DNA of 64,000 nucleotides from Variovorax atrisoli 110B (GTDB taxonomy: Bacteria; Pseudomonadota; Gammaproteobacteria; Burkholderiales; Burkholderiaceae_C). Where the stretch lies: NCBI RefSeq assembly GCF_000382045.1, contig NZ_KB907465.1:59903-123902 (forward strand). Direction: 5' to 3'. The position numbers and the translations under genes are program-made. Under the pieces are notes generated by a model. The model did no database searches, had not been told where the DNA came from, and saw only the letters and a program-made list of their open reading frames with translations. Positions 1-9,800 of this stretch are shown in pieces; within the stretch, counting starts at the first letter, position 1; the number at the start of each line of letters is the position of its first letter.

Positions 1-951
1 GGCCTGGCCGCGCTCGCCGCGGCGTCGATGCCCGCACTCGCACAGGGCCAGTGGCCCACAGGCAGGCCCATCACCTGGGTCGTGCCCTACCCGCCGGGCG
101 GCACCACCGACATCCTGGGCCGCGCCATCGCGCAGCGCCTGGGCGCATCGCTGGGCACGACGGTGATCGTCGACAACAAGGCCGGCGCTACCGGCACCAT
201 CGGCTCCGGGTTCGTCGCACGGTCGGCACCCGACGGCTACACGCTGCTGGGCACCTCGATCGGCCCGCAGGCCATCGTGCCGAACCTGCTGCAGAAGATG
301 CAGTACGACCCCGTCGGCGCCTTCGCACCTGTGACCCTGATCGGGACCATTCCGCATGTGCTGGTCGTCGGCGCCGCGCAGCCGATGCGCACCGTGGCAG
401 ACCTCGTCGCGCAGGCGAAGGCGCGGCCCGAGGAGCTGTCGTTCGCGTCCGGCGGCAGCGGCACCATCCTGCAGATGCAGGGCGAATTGCTGCGCCTGCA
501 GACCGGCACGCGCATGACGCACGTGCCGTACAAGGGCGACACGCCGGCCATCCAGGACGTGCTGGCCGGCCACACCAGCTTCATGTTCGCGCCGGTGGCC
601 GCGGCGCTGCCGCACATCCAGGGCGGCCAGCTGAGGGCGCTGGCCGTCACCTCGGCCGCGCGCCTGAAGGCACTGCCCGATGTGCCCACCATGGGCCAGG
701 CCGGCTTCAAGGATTTCGTGGTCGAGCAGTGGCAGGCGCTCTACGCGCCGGCGGGCACGCCCGCCGCCGTGGTCCAGAAGCTCAACGCCGAGGTGGTGCG
801 CCATCTGAAGGACCCCGAGATCGCCGCGATGGCCGACAAGCTCGGCGTCACCCTCGTGGGCAGCACGCCGCAGCAGCTCGCCGACACCCAGAAAGCGGAC
901 CTGGCCAAGTGGGCCAAGGTCATCAAGGACGCGGGCATCAAGCCCGAATGA
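1..951 (+). CDS. Bug/TctC-family periplasmic solute-binding receptor, 5' end cut
   Basis: Binding receptor of the Bug family, normally the periplasmic subunit of a tripartite tricarboxylate transporter. The frame is open to the left window edge and reads GLAALAAASMPALAQ, the end of a signal peptide with a likely cut after ALA, so the true start lies outside and the ATG at 28 is internal. Family marks are VVPYPPGG close to the mature N-terminus, VDNKAGATGTIG, PDGYTLL and HVPYKG. Mature length (about 300 residues) is normal. The RraA-like gene follows after 50 bp on the same strand. Bug proteins usually bind small carboxylates; the ligand cannot be read from sequence. No TctA or TctB membrane gene is in the window. 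Confidence 0.93.
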   Translation, partial: GLAALAAASMPALAQGQWPTGRPITWVVPYPPGGTTDILGRAIAQRLGASLGTTVIVDNKAGATGTIGSGFVARSAPDGYTLLGTSIGPQAIVPNLLQKMQYDPVGAFAPVTLIGTIPHVLVVGAAQPMRTVADLVAQAKARPEELSFASGGSGTILQMQGELLRLQTGTRMTHVPYKGDTPAIQDVLAGHTSFMFAPVAAALPHIQGGQLRALAVTSAARLKALPDVPTMGQAGFKDFVVEQWQALYAPAGTPAAVVQKLNAEVVRHLKDPEIAAMADKLGVTLVGSTPQQLADTQKADLAKWAKVIKDAGIKPE

Positions 952-1001
952 GCCTCGCCTTTTCCATCTACTCCCAATCCACCACCCAAGAAGGTTTCCC
1001 C

Positions 1002-1691
1002 ATGTCATCTCCTCTTCCCGACGTCATTCGCGACTTCGAGCGCGTGCCCGCGAACATCGTGGCGCAGGCGGCCGAGTTCCAGCCCGCCATCCTGGCCGAC
1101 GTGGCCGGCCGCCGCGGCGCGCTGGACGGCCGCATCAAGGCGCTGCGCCCCCGCATGAAGCTCGCGGGCACCGCGATCACCGTGGAAGTGCGCCCTGGCG
1201 ACAACCTGATGATCCACGCCGCCATCGCCATGGCGAAGCCCGGCGACGTGCTCGTCATCGACGGCAAGGGCGATCTCAGCTCCGCGCTCATGGGCACGAT
1301 CATGATGACCGCCTGCCGCCAGCTCGGCATCGCCGGCGTGGTGATGGACGGCGCCTGCCGCGACAGCATCGAGATCGACGAGATGGACTTCCCGGTCTTC
1401 TGCACGGGCACCAATCCGAACGGCCCGACCAAGAGCGTCGGCGGGCGCATCGGGCATCCGGTGTCGCTCGGCGGCGTGACGGTGCGTCCGGGCGACTTCG
1501 TCATCGGCGACGCCGACGGCGTGGTGGTGGTGGAGCGCGAGAAGATCGAGTCGCTGCTGCCGCTGGCCGCGAAGAAGGTGAAGGACGAAGCCGCACGCAT
1601 CGCCGCCATCAAGCAAGGCGACACGGCCGCCAAGTGGCTCGATTCCGCACTGCGTGCGGCCGGCGTACTGAAGGAAGGCGAAACGCTGTGA
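1002..1691 (+). CDS. RraA-like / 4-hydroxy-4-methyl-2-oxoglutarate aldolase-family protein
   Basis: 229-residue protein of the RraA/HMG-aldolase fold. The family signature is a Gly-rich loop followed about 20 residues later by R-D-x-x-E/D. Here VIDGKGDLSSALMGT is followed by DGACRDSIEIDEM, so the Arg and Asp used for substrate and metal binding in the aldolases are present. ATG at 1002 is the first start that fits the family length. Bacterial members either cleave 4-carboxy-4-hydroxy-2-oxoadipate or HMG to pyruvate, or (RraA proper) inhibit RNase E. Its place among carboxylate receptors, a hydroxyacid dehydrogenase and a lactonase-like hydrolase favours the aldolase role, which is inference. 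Its stop overlaps the next gene's GTG start by 4 bp. Confidence 0.85.
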   Translation: MSSPLPDVIRDFERVPANIVAQAAEFQPAILADVAGRRGALDGRIKALRPRMKLAGTAITVEVRPGDNLMIHAAIAMAKPGDVLVIDGKGDLSSALMGTIMMTACRQLGIAGVVMDGACRDSIEIDEMDFPVFCTGTNPNGPTKSVGGRIGHPVSLGGVTVRPGDFVIGDADGVVVVEREKIESLLPLAAKKVKDEAARIAAIKQGDTAAKWLDSALRAAGVLKEGETL

Positions 1692-2617
1692 CGGCCATTC
1701 TGGTGACGGGCGCCGACCTGGCGCCGCAGGCGGTGAAGCTGCTCGAAGGCCACGAGCTCGTCTATGCGGGCAAGACGCCGACCGAGGACGACCTCGTCGC
1801 GCTGTGCCGCGCGCACGACCCGGTGGCCATCATCGTGCGCTACGGCAAGGTGGGCGCGGCCGTCATGGACGCCGCGCCTTCCCTGAAGGTGATCTCCAAG
1901 CACGGCAGCGGCACGGACACCATCGACAAGGTGGCGGCGCAGGCGCGCGGCATCGAGGTGGTGGCGGCCGTGGGCGCGAACGCGGCGGCGGTGGCCGAGC
2001 AGGCGCTCGCGCTGCTGCTGGCCTGCGCGAAGTCGGTGGTGCCGCTGGATGCGCGCATGCACGCGGGCCACTGGGACAAGGCGACGCACAAGAGCCTCGA
2101 ACTCGGCGGCCGCACCATCGGCCTGATCGGGCTCGGCGCCATCGGGCTGCGCTTCGCGCGCATGGTCGACGCGCTGGGCATGCGCGTGCTCGGATTCGAC
2201 CCGTACGCGAAGAACCTGCCGGCCCATGTACAGGCCGCGGACCTTGCGACCATCTGGGCCGAGTCAGACGTCGTCTCGCTGCACTGCCCGTTGACCGACG
2301 AGAACCGGGGATTGCTGAACGCGGACACGCTGGCGCGCTGCAAGCGCGGCGTGATCGTGGTCAACACCGCGCGCGGCGGGCTGATCGACGAAGAGGCCCT
2401 GCTGGCGGCCGTGCGCTCGGGCCAGGTCTTCATGGCCGGGCTGGACAGCTTCGCGGTGGAGCCGATGACCGCGGGCCACCCCTTCCAGGGCGAAAAGAAC
2501 ATCGTGCTGAGCCCGCACATCGGCGGCGTGACCAGCGACGCCTACGTCAACATGGGCGTGGGCGCCGCGAAGAACCTGCTGCAGGTGCTCGAGCGACAGA
2601 CGGCGGCGAGCAGCTGA
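1688..2617 (+). CDS. D-isomer-specific 2-hydroxyacid dehydrogenase (PGDH-like)
   Basis: NAD(P)-dependent dehydrogenase of the D-2-hydroxyacid family, 309 residues from the GTG at 1688. That start is chosen because GTGA overlaps the upstream TGA, a normal coupled junction, and gives the usual family length. The Rossmann fingerprint GLIGLGAIG is followed by an acidic residue at the end of beta-2 (FDPY), which favours NAD. The catalytic trio is visible: Arg in NTARGGLIDEEAL, Glu in AVEPMT, His in SPHIGG. Closest in style to SerA-like or hydroxypyruvate-reductase-like enzymes. The physiological substrate is unknown; with the RraA-like aldolase it may handle a C3-C6 hydroxy acid. Confidence 0.88.
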   Translation: MTAILVTGADLAPQAVKLLEGHELVYAGKTPTEDDLVALCRAHDPVAIIVRYGKVGAAVMDAAPSLKVISKHGSGTDTIDKVAAQARGIEVVAAVGANAAAVAEQALALLLACAKSVVPLDARMHAGHWDKATHKSLELGGRTIGLIGLGAIGLRFARMVDALGMRVLGFDPYAKNLPAHVQAADLATIWAESDVVSLHCPLTDENRGLLNADTLARCKRGVIVVNTARGGLIDEEALLAAVRSGQVFMAGLDSFAVEPMTAGHPFQGEKNIVLSPHIGGVTSDAYVNMGVGAAKNLLQVLERQTAASS

Positions 2618-2659
2618 AGGCATAGCCGCCATCCAGCCCCATAACAAGGAGACAAGACA

Positions 2660-3652
2660 ATGAAGAGCGGCAAGAAGGCCCGCCGGGCCGCGCTCACGCT
2701 CGCGCTCGGCCTGCCGGTCGCACTGGCGGTCCACGTGCAGGCGCATGCCCAGGCCTGGCCGGCCAGGCCGGTGCGCGTGCTCGTCGGCTTCTCCGCGGGC
2801 GGCCCCACCGACGTGGTGGCGCGCGCATTCGCAGACCACGCATCGCGTGCGCTGGGCCAGCCATTCGTCGTGGACAACAAGCCCGGCGCCAACACGATCC
2901 TCGCGGCCGAGGCGGTCGCCGCGGCGCCGGCTGACGGCTACACGCTGCTGCTGGGCGCGACGAACCACACGATGATCCCGGCGCTCTACAGCCAGCGCGT
3001 GAAGTTCGATGCGGTGCGCTCCTTCGCGCCGGTGTGCTCGCTGGCCGTGAGCCCTACGGTGCTGGTGGTGGGGCCGTCGATGCCGGTGAAGACCTTCGGC
3101 GCCTTCCTGCAGGCCGTGAAGGCCGATCCGGGCAAGCGCACCTATGCCACGCCGGGAGCCGGCAGCTCGGGCCACTTCGCGAGCGCGCAGTTCACGCAGC
3201 TCACGGGCACCTCGATGAACCACATCCCCTACAAGGGCGCGGCGCAGGCCGTGACCGATCTCATCGGCGGGCAGGTCGACAGCTCCTTCGCCACGCTGGG
3301 CTCGGTGCTCGCGCAGGTGCACAGCGGCAAGCTGACCGCACTGGCGGTGGCCGCGCCGAAGCGCTCGGCGCTGCTGCCCGGCGTGCCGACCTTCGAGGAG
3401 GCCGGCGTCAAGGGCTACACGGCCGACGCCTGGTACGGCCTGCTCGCGCCGGCGAAGACACCGCCCGATGTGCTGGCCACGCTGCGCCGCGTGGCGACCG
3501 AGTTCTCCCAGGCGCCGGCCACGCAGGAAAAGCTGCGCTCGCTCGGCATGGAGTCCCGCAACACCTGCGGCGATGCATTCGGTGCGCAGCTCGCGGGCGA
3601 GGTCAGGCTGTACGGCGATCTGGCCCGATCGCTCGACCTCAAGACGGAATGA
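2660..3652 (+). CDS. Bug/TctC-family periplasmic solute-binding receptor
   Basis: Full-length Bug receptor of 330 residues. A basic start (MKSGKKARR), a hydrophobic stretch and an AHAQA cleavage region form a Sec signal peptide. Marks are VLVGFSAGGPTD, VDNKPGANT, ADGYTLLLG, IPYKGAAQAV and GGQVDSSFA. AAGGAG-like Shine-Dalgarno (aaggaga) stands 9 bp before ATG. It begins 42 bp after the dehydrogenase and ends 20 bp before another Bug gene, so it is probably co-transcribed with both. The two neighbouring receptors clearly diverge in sequence, so this is not a recent tandem duplication; they may bind different acids. Confidence 0.93.
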   Translation: MKSGKKARRAALTLALGLPVALAVHVQAHAQAWPARPVRVLVGFSAGGPTDVVARAFADHASRALGQPFVVDNKPGANTILAAEAVAAAPADGYTLLLGATNHTMIPALYSQRVKFDAVRSFAPVCSLAVSPTVLVVGPSMPVKTFGAFLQAVKADPGKRTYATPGAGSSGHFASAQFTQLTGTSMNHIPYKGAAQAVTDLIGGQVDSSFATLGSVLAQVHSGKLTALAVAAPKRSALLPGVPTFEEAGVKGYTADAWYGLLAPAKTPPDVLATLRRVATEFSQAPATQEKLRSLGMESRNTCGDAFGAQLAGEVRLYGDLARSLDLKTE

Positions 3653-3672
3653 ACGCATACAGGAGGAACATC

Positions 3673-4635
3673 ATGAAATCCATCCGACGCATGCTCGCCG
3701 CATGCATCCTCATCGCTGCAGCAGCGACTTCCGCGCAGGCCGCCTATCCGGAGCGCCCCATCACGCTGGTCGTGCCCTATGCACCCGGCGGCTCGGCGGA
3801 TGCGCTCGCGCGCGTGCTGGCCGTGCGCGTGGGCGTGAAGCTGGGCACCAGCGTGATCGTCGACAACCGGCCCGGCGCCAGCGGCACCATCGGCGCGGGC
3901 TTCGCGGCCAAGGCCGCGCCCGACGGCTACACCGTGCTCTACGACGCCACGCCCTACTCGATCAACCCGCATCTCTTCGCGCGCATGCCCTATGCCGCCA
4001 ATGCGCTGCAGCCGCTCGCGCTCGTCGCGCTGGCGCCGAACATCGTGATCGTGCGCGCCGAATCGCCATTGAAGGGCATCAAGGATCTCGCGGACAAGGC
4101 GAAGGCCGAGCCGGGAAAGATCAACTTCGCATCGGGCGGCAGCGGCACCGTGCAGCGGCTCGCGGCGGAACTGCTGCGCCAGCGGCTCGGGCTCGACATG
4201 GTGCATGTGGGCTACAAGAGCGGCGGCCCCGCCATCACCGACGTGATGGGCGGGCAGGTCGACTTCATGTTCAGCACCATCGCCGCCTCGTATCCGCTCG
4301 TGTCCTCCGGCAAGCTGCGCGCGCTGGCGGTGTCGTCCCCGCAGCGTTCGCCGCGCCTGCCCGAGGTGCCGACCATCGCCGAGACCGTGGTGCCCGGCTA
4401 CGAGGCCTACGAATGGAACGGCGTCTTCCTGCCGGCCGGCACGCCGGCACCCATCGCGGAGAAGCTGCACAAGGCCATGGTCGAGGCGCTGAAGGAAGAG
4501 GAAGTGAAGAAGCGCTTCGTCGACGTCGGCGTGCAGCCGGTCGGCTCCACCCCTGCGGAGTTCGCCGATTTCCTGAAGAAGGAAGATGCGAAGTGGGCGG
4601 ACGTGATCCGCAAGGGCAACATCAAGCTCGACTGA
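3673..4635 (+). CDS. Bug/TctC-family periplasmic solute-binding receptor
   Basis: 320-residue Bug receptor. ATG at 3673 is selected because a perfect AGGAGG lies at 3661-3666 and the protein then opens with a Sec signal peptide (MKSIRRMLAACILIAAAAT...AQA). Typical motifs follow: LVVPYAPGGSAD, VDNRPGASGTIG, PDGYTVLYD, HVGYKSGGPAI and MGGQVDFMF. It resembles the first receptor of the window (SGGSGT and DFMFS segments) more than its direct neighbour. The amidohydrolase gene starts 13 bp after its stop, which links uptake to hydrolysis of the same class of compound. Confidence 0.93.
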   Translation: MKSIRRMLAACILIAAAATSAQAAYPERPITLVVPYAPGGSADALARVLAVRVGVKLGTSVIVDNRPGASGTIGAGFAAKAAPDGYTVLYDATPYSINPHLFARMPYAANALQPLALVALAPNIVIVRAESPLKGIKDLADKAKAEPGKINFASGGSGTVQRLAAELLRQRLGLDMVHVGYKSGGPAITDVMGGQVDFMFSTIAASYPLVSSGKLRALAVSSPQRSPRLPEVPTIAETVVPGYEAYEWNGVFLPAGTPAPIAEKLHKAMVEALKEEEVKKRFVDVGVQPVGSTPAEFADFLKKEDAKWADVIRKGNIKLD

Positions 4636-4648
4636 AGACATCGCACGA

Positions 4649-5536
4649 ATGAACGCCACCTCCATCGCGCAGCCGGTTCCCCACTCGGTGGGCCTGGACC
4701 GCCCCGCGCCCGCACTGCCCGCGGGCGCGTGCGACAGCCACATGCACATCTTCGACCCGCGCTTCCCCGCCTCGCCGCACTGGAAGCGCCAGCCGCCGCA
4801 CGCCGAGGTGGCGGCCTATCGACTGCTGCAGCAAAGGCTGGGCACCTCGCGCACGGTGGTCGTCAACCCTTCGACCTACGGCACCGACAACGCCTGCACC
4901 CTCGATGCGCTCGCGCAGCTGGGCGAACAGGCGCGCGGCGTCGCGGTCGTCGCCGAGGACGTGGCCGACAATGAACTCGACCGCCTCGCGGCGCAGCGCG
5001 TGTGCGGCCTGCGCGTGAACTTCGTGACGCCGCAATCCTGGGGCACCACCACGCCGCAGATGCTGACGACGCTGGCGCGCAAGGTGGCGCGGCTGGGCTG
5101 GCACATCCAGATATTCGTGCATCCGGAGCAGCTGGTGGAACTCGAGCCGGTGCTCGCCGCGCTGCCGGTGCCGCTGGTCATCGACCACATGGCGCGCATC
5201 GATCCGGCCGAAGGTGCAGACGCGGCGGCATTCGCCGTGGCGCGCCGGCTGCTCGACGGCGGCAACACATGGATGAAGCTCTCCGGCGTCTACATGCGCT
5301 CGCGCGACGGCGCGCCCGCCTACCGCGATGCCTTCGCGCTGGGCAGGGCACTGGTCGAGGCCGCGCCCGAGCGGCTGGTGTGGGGCAGCGACTGGCCGCA
5401 CACGACCGAGACGCCGGGAACGGTGGACGACGCCGCGCTCGCCGACGTGCTCGCAGCCTGGTGCGGCGACGAGGCCGTGCGCAGGCGCATCCTCGTCGAC
5501 AACCCGGCGAAACTCTATGGATTCGCGGCCGCCTGA
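4649..5536 (+). CDS. Amidohydrolase-2 family TIM-barrel hydrolase (PDC-lactonase-like)
   Basis: 295-residue metal-dependent hydrolase of the amidohydrolase-2 family. CDSHMHIFDP near the N-terminus gives the HxH motif of strand 1, VIDHMARID the mid-barrel His, and VWGSDWPHT the C-terminal catalytic Asp and substrate pocket. The SHMHIFDP...WGSDWPH pattern is typical of 2-pyrone-4,6-dicarboxylate lactonase (LigI) and related lactone hydrolases. Substrate assignment beyond a carboxylated lactone is inference. It follows a Bug receptor by 13 bp. A second hydrolase of the same family, also paired with a Bug receptor, occurs at 11.1-12.0 kb. Confidence 0.88.
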   Translation: MNATSIAQPVPHSVGLDRPAPALPAGACDSHMHIFDPRFPASPHWKRQPPHAEVAAYRLLQQRLGTSRTVVVNPSTYGTDNACTLDALAQLGEQARGVAVVAEDVADNELDRLAAQRVCGLRVNFVTPQSWGTTTPQMLTTLARKVARLGWHIQIFVHPEQLVELEPVLAALPVPLVIDHMARIDPAEGADAAAFAVARRLLDGGNTWMKLSGVYMRSRDGAPAYRDAFALGRALVEAAPERLVWGSDWPHTTETPGTVDDAALADVLAAWCGDEAVRRRILVDNPAKLYGFAAA

Positions 5537-5548
5537 TCCGCGCCGACC

Positions 5549-5815
5549 AGGGTCTGTCCACACCATTTCCGGGGTCGCGAAGGGCAGCCAGTGCGGGCCA
5601 ATCAAGGCGCGCGACGACGCGTGTGCATGCGCACACGCTAGAAGTGCAACGCCGAGTGGCCCGCCCTGGCTGCCCTTCCCGCAGGGTTGGTGCTCCAAGG
5701 GGCCGTCTGCGGCGTTGCCCGCACTTGCAAGGCGAAAGCCTTGCTGCGCGCGGGCGCCTTGCATCCAGCCCCTTGGAGCACCAACGCGACCCCGAAAATA
5801 GTGTGAACAGACCCT
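5549..5815. repeat. Palindromic three-arm repeat element (MITE-like), 267 bp
   Basis: Outer inverted repeats are 31 nt at 5549-5579 and 5785-5815 with 28 of 31 positions complementary. Inside lie two complete hairpins back to back. The first pairs 5580-5599 with 5658-5677 (19 of 20) and is capped by a perfect 8-bp stem, GCGTGTGC/GCACACGC, at 5619-5638. The second pairs 5687-5703 with 5768-5784 (17 of 17) and is capped by GCAAGGC-GAAA-GCCTTGC at 5727-5744. The whole unit can fold into a three-way junction. No ORF is supported in it, and no clear flanking target duplication is visible. It fills the gap between the amidohydrolase and SMP-30 genes. A non-autonomous mobile element or a REP-type repeat is inferred. 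Confidence 0.75.
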
Positions 5816-5826
5816 AGGACCCCTAT

Positions 5827-6756
5827 ATGTACTTCCTGCAAGCGCCCCAGGTGCTGGAGCTCCAGACCTTCACCAGCATGCCCGAGCATTTCCGGCGCCG
5901 CGAGCCGAGCGTGTGGGCCGAGGCCAACCGCGGCGGCCAGCCGACCGACTCCTTCCTCGAAGGGCCGGTGTTCGACGACGCCGGCAACCTCTATGTCTCG
6001 GACATTCCCTTCGGCCGCATCTTCCGCATCGACGCCTCGGGCGAATGGACGCTGGTCGCCGAGTACGACGGCGAACCGAACGGCATGAAGTTCATCGACG
6101 CGAACACGCTGCTCGTCACCGACTACAAGAACGGCCTGATGCGCGTGGACGTGCGCACCGGCAGCGTCGCGCCGCATCTGCGGCGGCGCAACACCGAGAG
6201 CTTCAAGGGCGTGAACGACCTGGTGCTGGATGCGCGGGGCAACGTCTACTTCACCGACCAGGGCCAGAGCGGGCTGCACGACCCGTCGGGACGCCTGTAT
6301 CGCCTGCGGCCCGACGGACAGCTCGAACTGCTGCTGTCGAACGTGCCCAGCCCCAACGGCGTGGCGCTCTCGCCCGACGGCAAGGTGCTCTACCTCGCCG
6401 TGACCCGCGGCAACTGCATCTGGCGCGTGCCGCTGCTCGCGGACGGCAGCGTCGCCAAGGTGGGCCAGTTCTTCACCTCCTACGGCCCGAGCGGCCCAGA
6501 CGGCCTCGCGGTCGACGCGCTGGGGCGTCTGCTGATCGCCAACCCGGGCCTCGGCGTCGTCTGGGTGCTCAATGCGCGCGCGGAACCGGTCGTGGTGGTG
6601 CGCGGCCCGGCCGGAGCCTCGACGACCAACATCGCCTTCGGCGGGCCGGACCGCTCCACGCTGTTCGTCACCGATTCGACGCACGGCAACGTGCTGACGG
6701 CCGAGCTCGACGCGCCGGGCGTGGAGCTGCATCGATTGAACGACGAGAGTGCATGA
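5827..6756 (+). CDS. SMP-30/gluconolactonase/LRE-like beta-propeller protein
   Basis: 309-residue six-bladed propeller of the SMP-30/gluconolactonase family, which hydrolyses sugar-acid lactones with a divalent metal. The metal ligands expected for the family are visible: Glu in FLEGPVFDD, Asn in VNDLVLDARGN and Asp in GPDGLAVDALG. Blade-type repeats (GNLYVSD, GNVYFTD, VLYLAVT) run through the protein. ATG at 5827 has AGGA eight bases upstream; ATG at 5878 is a possible later start. It begins 11 bp after the palindromic element, so that element may lie in its leader. No signal peptide is seen. It is convergent with the YdiJ-type gene. Confidence 0.88.
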   Translation: MYFLQAPQVLELQTFTSMPEHFRRREPSVWAEANRGGQPTDSFLEGPVFDDAGNLYVSDIPFGRIFRIDASGEWTLVAEYDGEPNGMKFIDANTLLVTDYKNGLMRVDVRTGSVAPHLRRRNTESFKGVNDLVLDARGNVYFTDQGQSGLHDPSGRLYRLRPDGQLELLLSNVPSPNGVALSPDGKVLYLAVTRGNCIWRVPLLADGSVAKVGQFFTSYGPSGPDGLAVDALGRLLIANPGLGVVWVLNARAEPVVVVRGPAGASTTNIAFGGPDRSTLFVTDSTHGNVLTAELDAPGVELHRLNDESA

Positions 6757-6835
6757 GCTTTGCTTGGCGGCTCGAGCATGGCACGAGTACTCGCGAAGGC
6801 AGTTGCCGAGTCAGTTCCTCATCGCTTACCACAGG

Positions 6836-9800
6836 TCATTGCCGCTGCCCTGTCGCAGGTGACGCAGTCTGGGTATAGAACTGGAGCAATACCTCCACAG
6901 GATGCCGGAGATGCCGGCCCTCCATTCGCTTGGCTTGGCTGCGGCAGGAGTAGCCCGTCGCGAGGAACTCCGTCTTCTGCGTCTCCCCGTCCTTCAGTAT
7001 CGGCGCCCAAGACAGCGAATAGATATGGCGGGAAGTCTCGACGTTCACGCTCTCATGGCCATAGGTCCCCGACATGCCGCAACAGCCGCTGGCTTGCTGC
7101 TGGAGCTTCAATCCGGCGCGGGCGAATACATCGGGCCACAGGGCTGCGGCCGCAGGCGCGTTCGTCCTTTCGGTGCAGTGGCCCAGAAGCCGGAAGTCCC
7201 CCGCTGCGGGTTGCGGCTTTATCGGAGGCAGAGCATCCAGCAGCCACTCCTGCGGAAGCTGCACGGCGGGAGGCATTTCCAGCGAGGCAAGCTTCGCGTA
7301 TTCCTGTCGATACACGAGTGTCATGGCGGGGTCGAGGCCGACGAGGGGAACGCCGCATGACCCCAGTTCGTCGAGCATTGCCACGTTCTTGAGCGCCGCA
7401 CGGCCGAACCCCTGCAGAAAGCCGAGCACATGAAGCGGCTTGCCGTTGGGCATGAAAGGCGCCAGCCACACCGTGTAGCCGAGTCGTGAGGCAAGTTCGA
7501 TGAATGCGGAGAAAACGTGCGTATCGAAATAGCGCGTAAAGGCATCTTGAACGAGAACGACGGACCGGGCCCGCTGCGCATCCGTCAGAGCCATCAGTGA
7601 GCGCGTAGTGGCAGTGCGTACGCCCCAGCGACGCAGCGTGGCCTGGAAGTCGAAGCGGCTGAGCAACGGACTATCGACCATGCCCGCATGTCGCTCGAGC
7701 ATGCGGCGCAAGAGGTTGGAGGACATTGCGGCGTTGTAGAGCCACGGAACTCGCGCGAAGAACGGCACGCTGTATTCGAGCGAGCCGATCAGATAGTCCT
7801 TGATGGGCCGCGAGTAGCGGGAGTGATACAGCTCCAGGAAGCGCGAGCGAAAATCCGGGACATTGACCTTGACAGGGCACTGCCCCGCGCACGACTTGCA
7901 GGCGAGGCAACCGCTCATCGCTTCGTAGACTTCATGGGAAAAGTCATCGGAACCACCGTTGCCGGCCGCCACGCGACGACGGCCGGTCTTCCAGCGCCTG
8001 ACGAATCCGACGACGAACGAAGGCTGCTGCGCCGCCACCCCGAGTACGTCGACCCCAGCGTTGCCCTGCAGGCGCAGCCACTCTCGCATCAGAGCGGCGC
8101 GGCCCTTAGGGGAATGCCTGCGTTCACGCGTGGCCTTCCATGAGGGGCACATCGCATCGTCAGGGTCGAAGTTGTAGCAGGCGCCGTTGCCGTTGCAGCG
8201 AACCGCACTTGCATGGCTTTGCCAGACACGCTCGTCGATCTGGCGATCGGCGTCGGCGCGCAAAGGGACTTCGTCGATACGCAGCAACTCTGCAGGCTGG
8301 CCCGCGGGAGTGGCGATCTTTCCCGGATTCAGCTGGTTGTATGGGTCGAACGCAGCCTTGAGTTCCTGCAGTGCCGGAAACAACGGACCGAAGAACTTGG
8401 GCGCGTACTCGGATCGAACGCCCTTCCCGTGCTCGCCCCACAGCACGCCGCCGTACTTCAGCGTCAAGCTGGCGACCTCATCGGAGATCGTGCGGATCAA
8501 AGCCGCGTGGCCTGCGTTTCTCAGATCCAGCGCCGGCCGGACATGAAGCACGCCCGCATCCACATGGCCGAACATGCCATAGCGCAGCCCGTGGCCATCG
8601 AGCAGCGCCCTGAATTCCTCGATGTACTCGGCGAGCTTCTCGGGCGGCACTGCAGTGTCTTCGACGAAAGGCTGGGGCCGGGCCTCGCCCGGCACGTTGC
8701 CCAGCAATCCGACAGCGCGCTTGCGCATGGCGTAGACCTTGTCCACGCAAGCCTTCCCCCAGGCGACCGTGTGGCCGATGCGAGCCGCAGTTGCATCGTC
8801 ATCGAGATGACCGACGAAGGCCGCCAAACGCTCGCGCAGCTCCTCCTGCGAGTCTGCGCAGAATTCGATCAGGTTGATGCCGCGAGTCGGCAGCCTGTCG
8901 GCATCGACGGGGAAATACTCGGCCACGTCTTGCCAGACGATGTCGCCCATCGCCAGGTTCAATACCTGCGAATCGACCGTCTCGATCGACAGCGGGCGAT
9001 GCTGCATCAGGAATCGTGCGTCCCGCAGAGCATCCATGAAGCTGGCGTACCGAACATTGACCAGCACCGAATATCGGGGAATGGGCAGCAGCCCGATCTC
9101 GGCCTCGACCACGAATCCCAGCGAACCCTCGGCACCGCACAGGACGCTGTTGAGATTGAAGCGATCGCCGGGTTCCCTGAGGTGCGCCAGGTCGTAGCCG
9201 GTGAGGCAGCGATTCAGCGGAGGAAAACGCGCGGCGATCAGGTCGGCGTGCTGGGTGGCGATCCGGTGTGCGCAGCGCCACACGGCGCCCACCGGCCCGT
9301 CTTCCTGCAGCAGCACCCGTAGTTCATCGGCATCGACAGACCTGCTCGAGAAGCGATTGCCGCCCAGCATGACCATGTCCAGTTCCAGCACATGGTCGCG
9401 CGTCTTGCCGTAGGTGCAGCTTCCCTGGCCGCTCGCGTCCGTGTTGATCATCCCGCCGATCGTGGCGCGGTTGGAGGTCGACAGCTCCGGGGCGAAGAAG
9501 AGTCCGTGCTCTTGCAGCGCAGTGTTCAGTTGGTCCTTGACCACGCCCGCCTGCACCCTGGCCACCCGCCGGATCGGATCGATCCAGAGGATCCGATTGA
9601 GATGCCGGGACAGGTCGACCGCGATGCCGTCCGTCAGCGACTGCCCGTTGGTGCCCGTCCCCCCGCCTCGCGCAGAGACAACCACTTGCCGATGCTCCGG
9701 CGCCCCGAGCAGCCCTGCGAGTATCTCGACGTCGGCCGCATCCAGCGGAAAGACCACGGCCTGGGGCAGGCGCTGATAGATCGAATTGTCCGTGGAGAGG

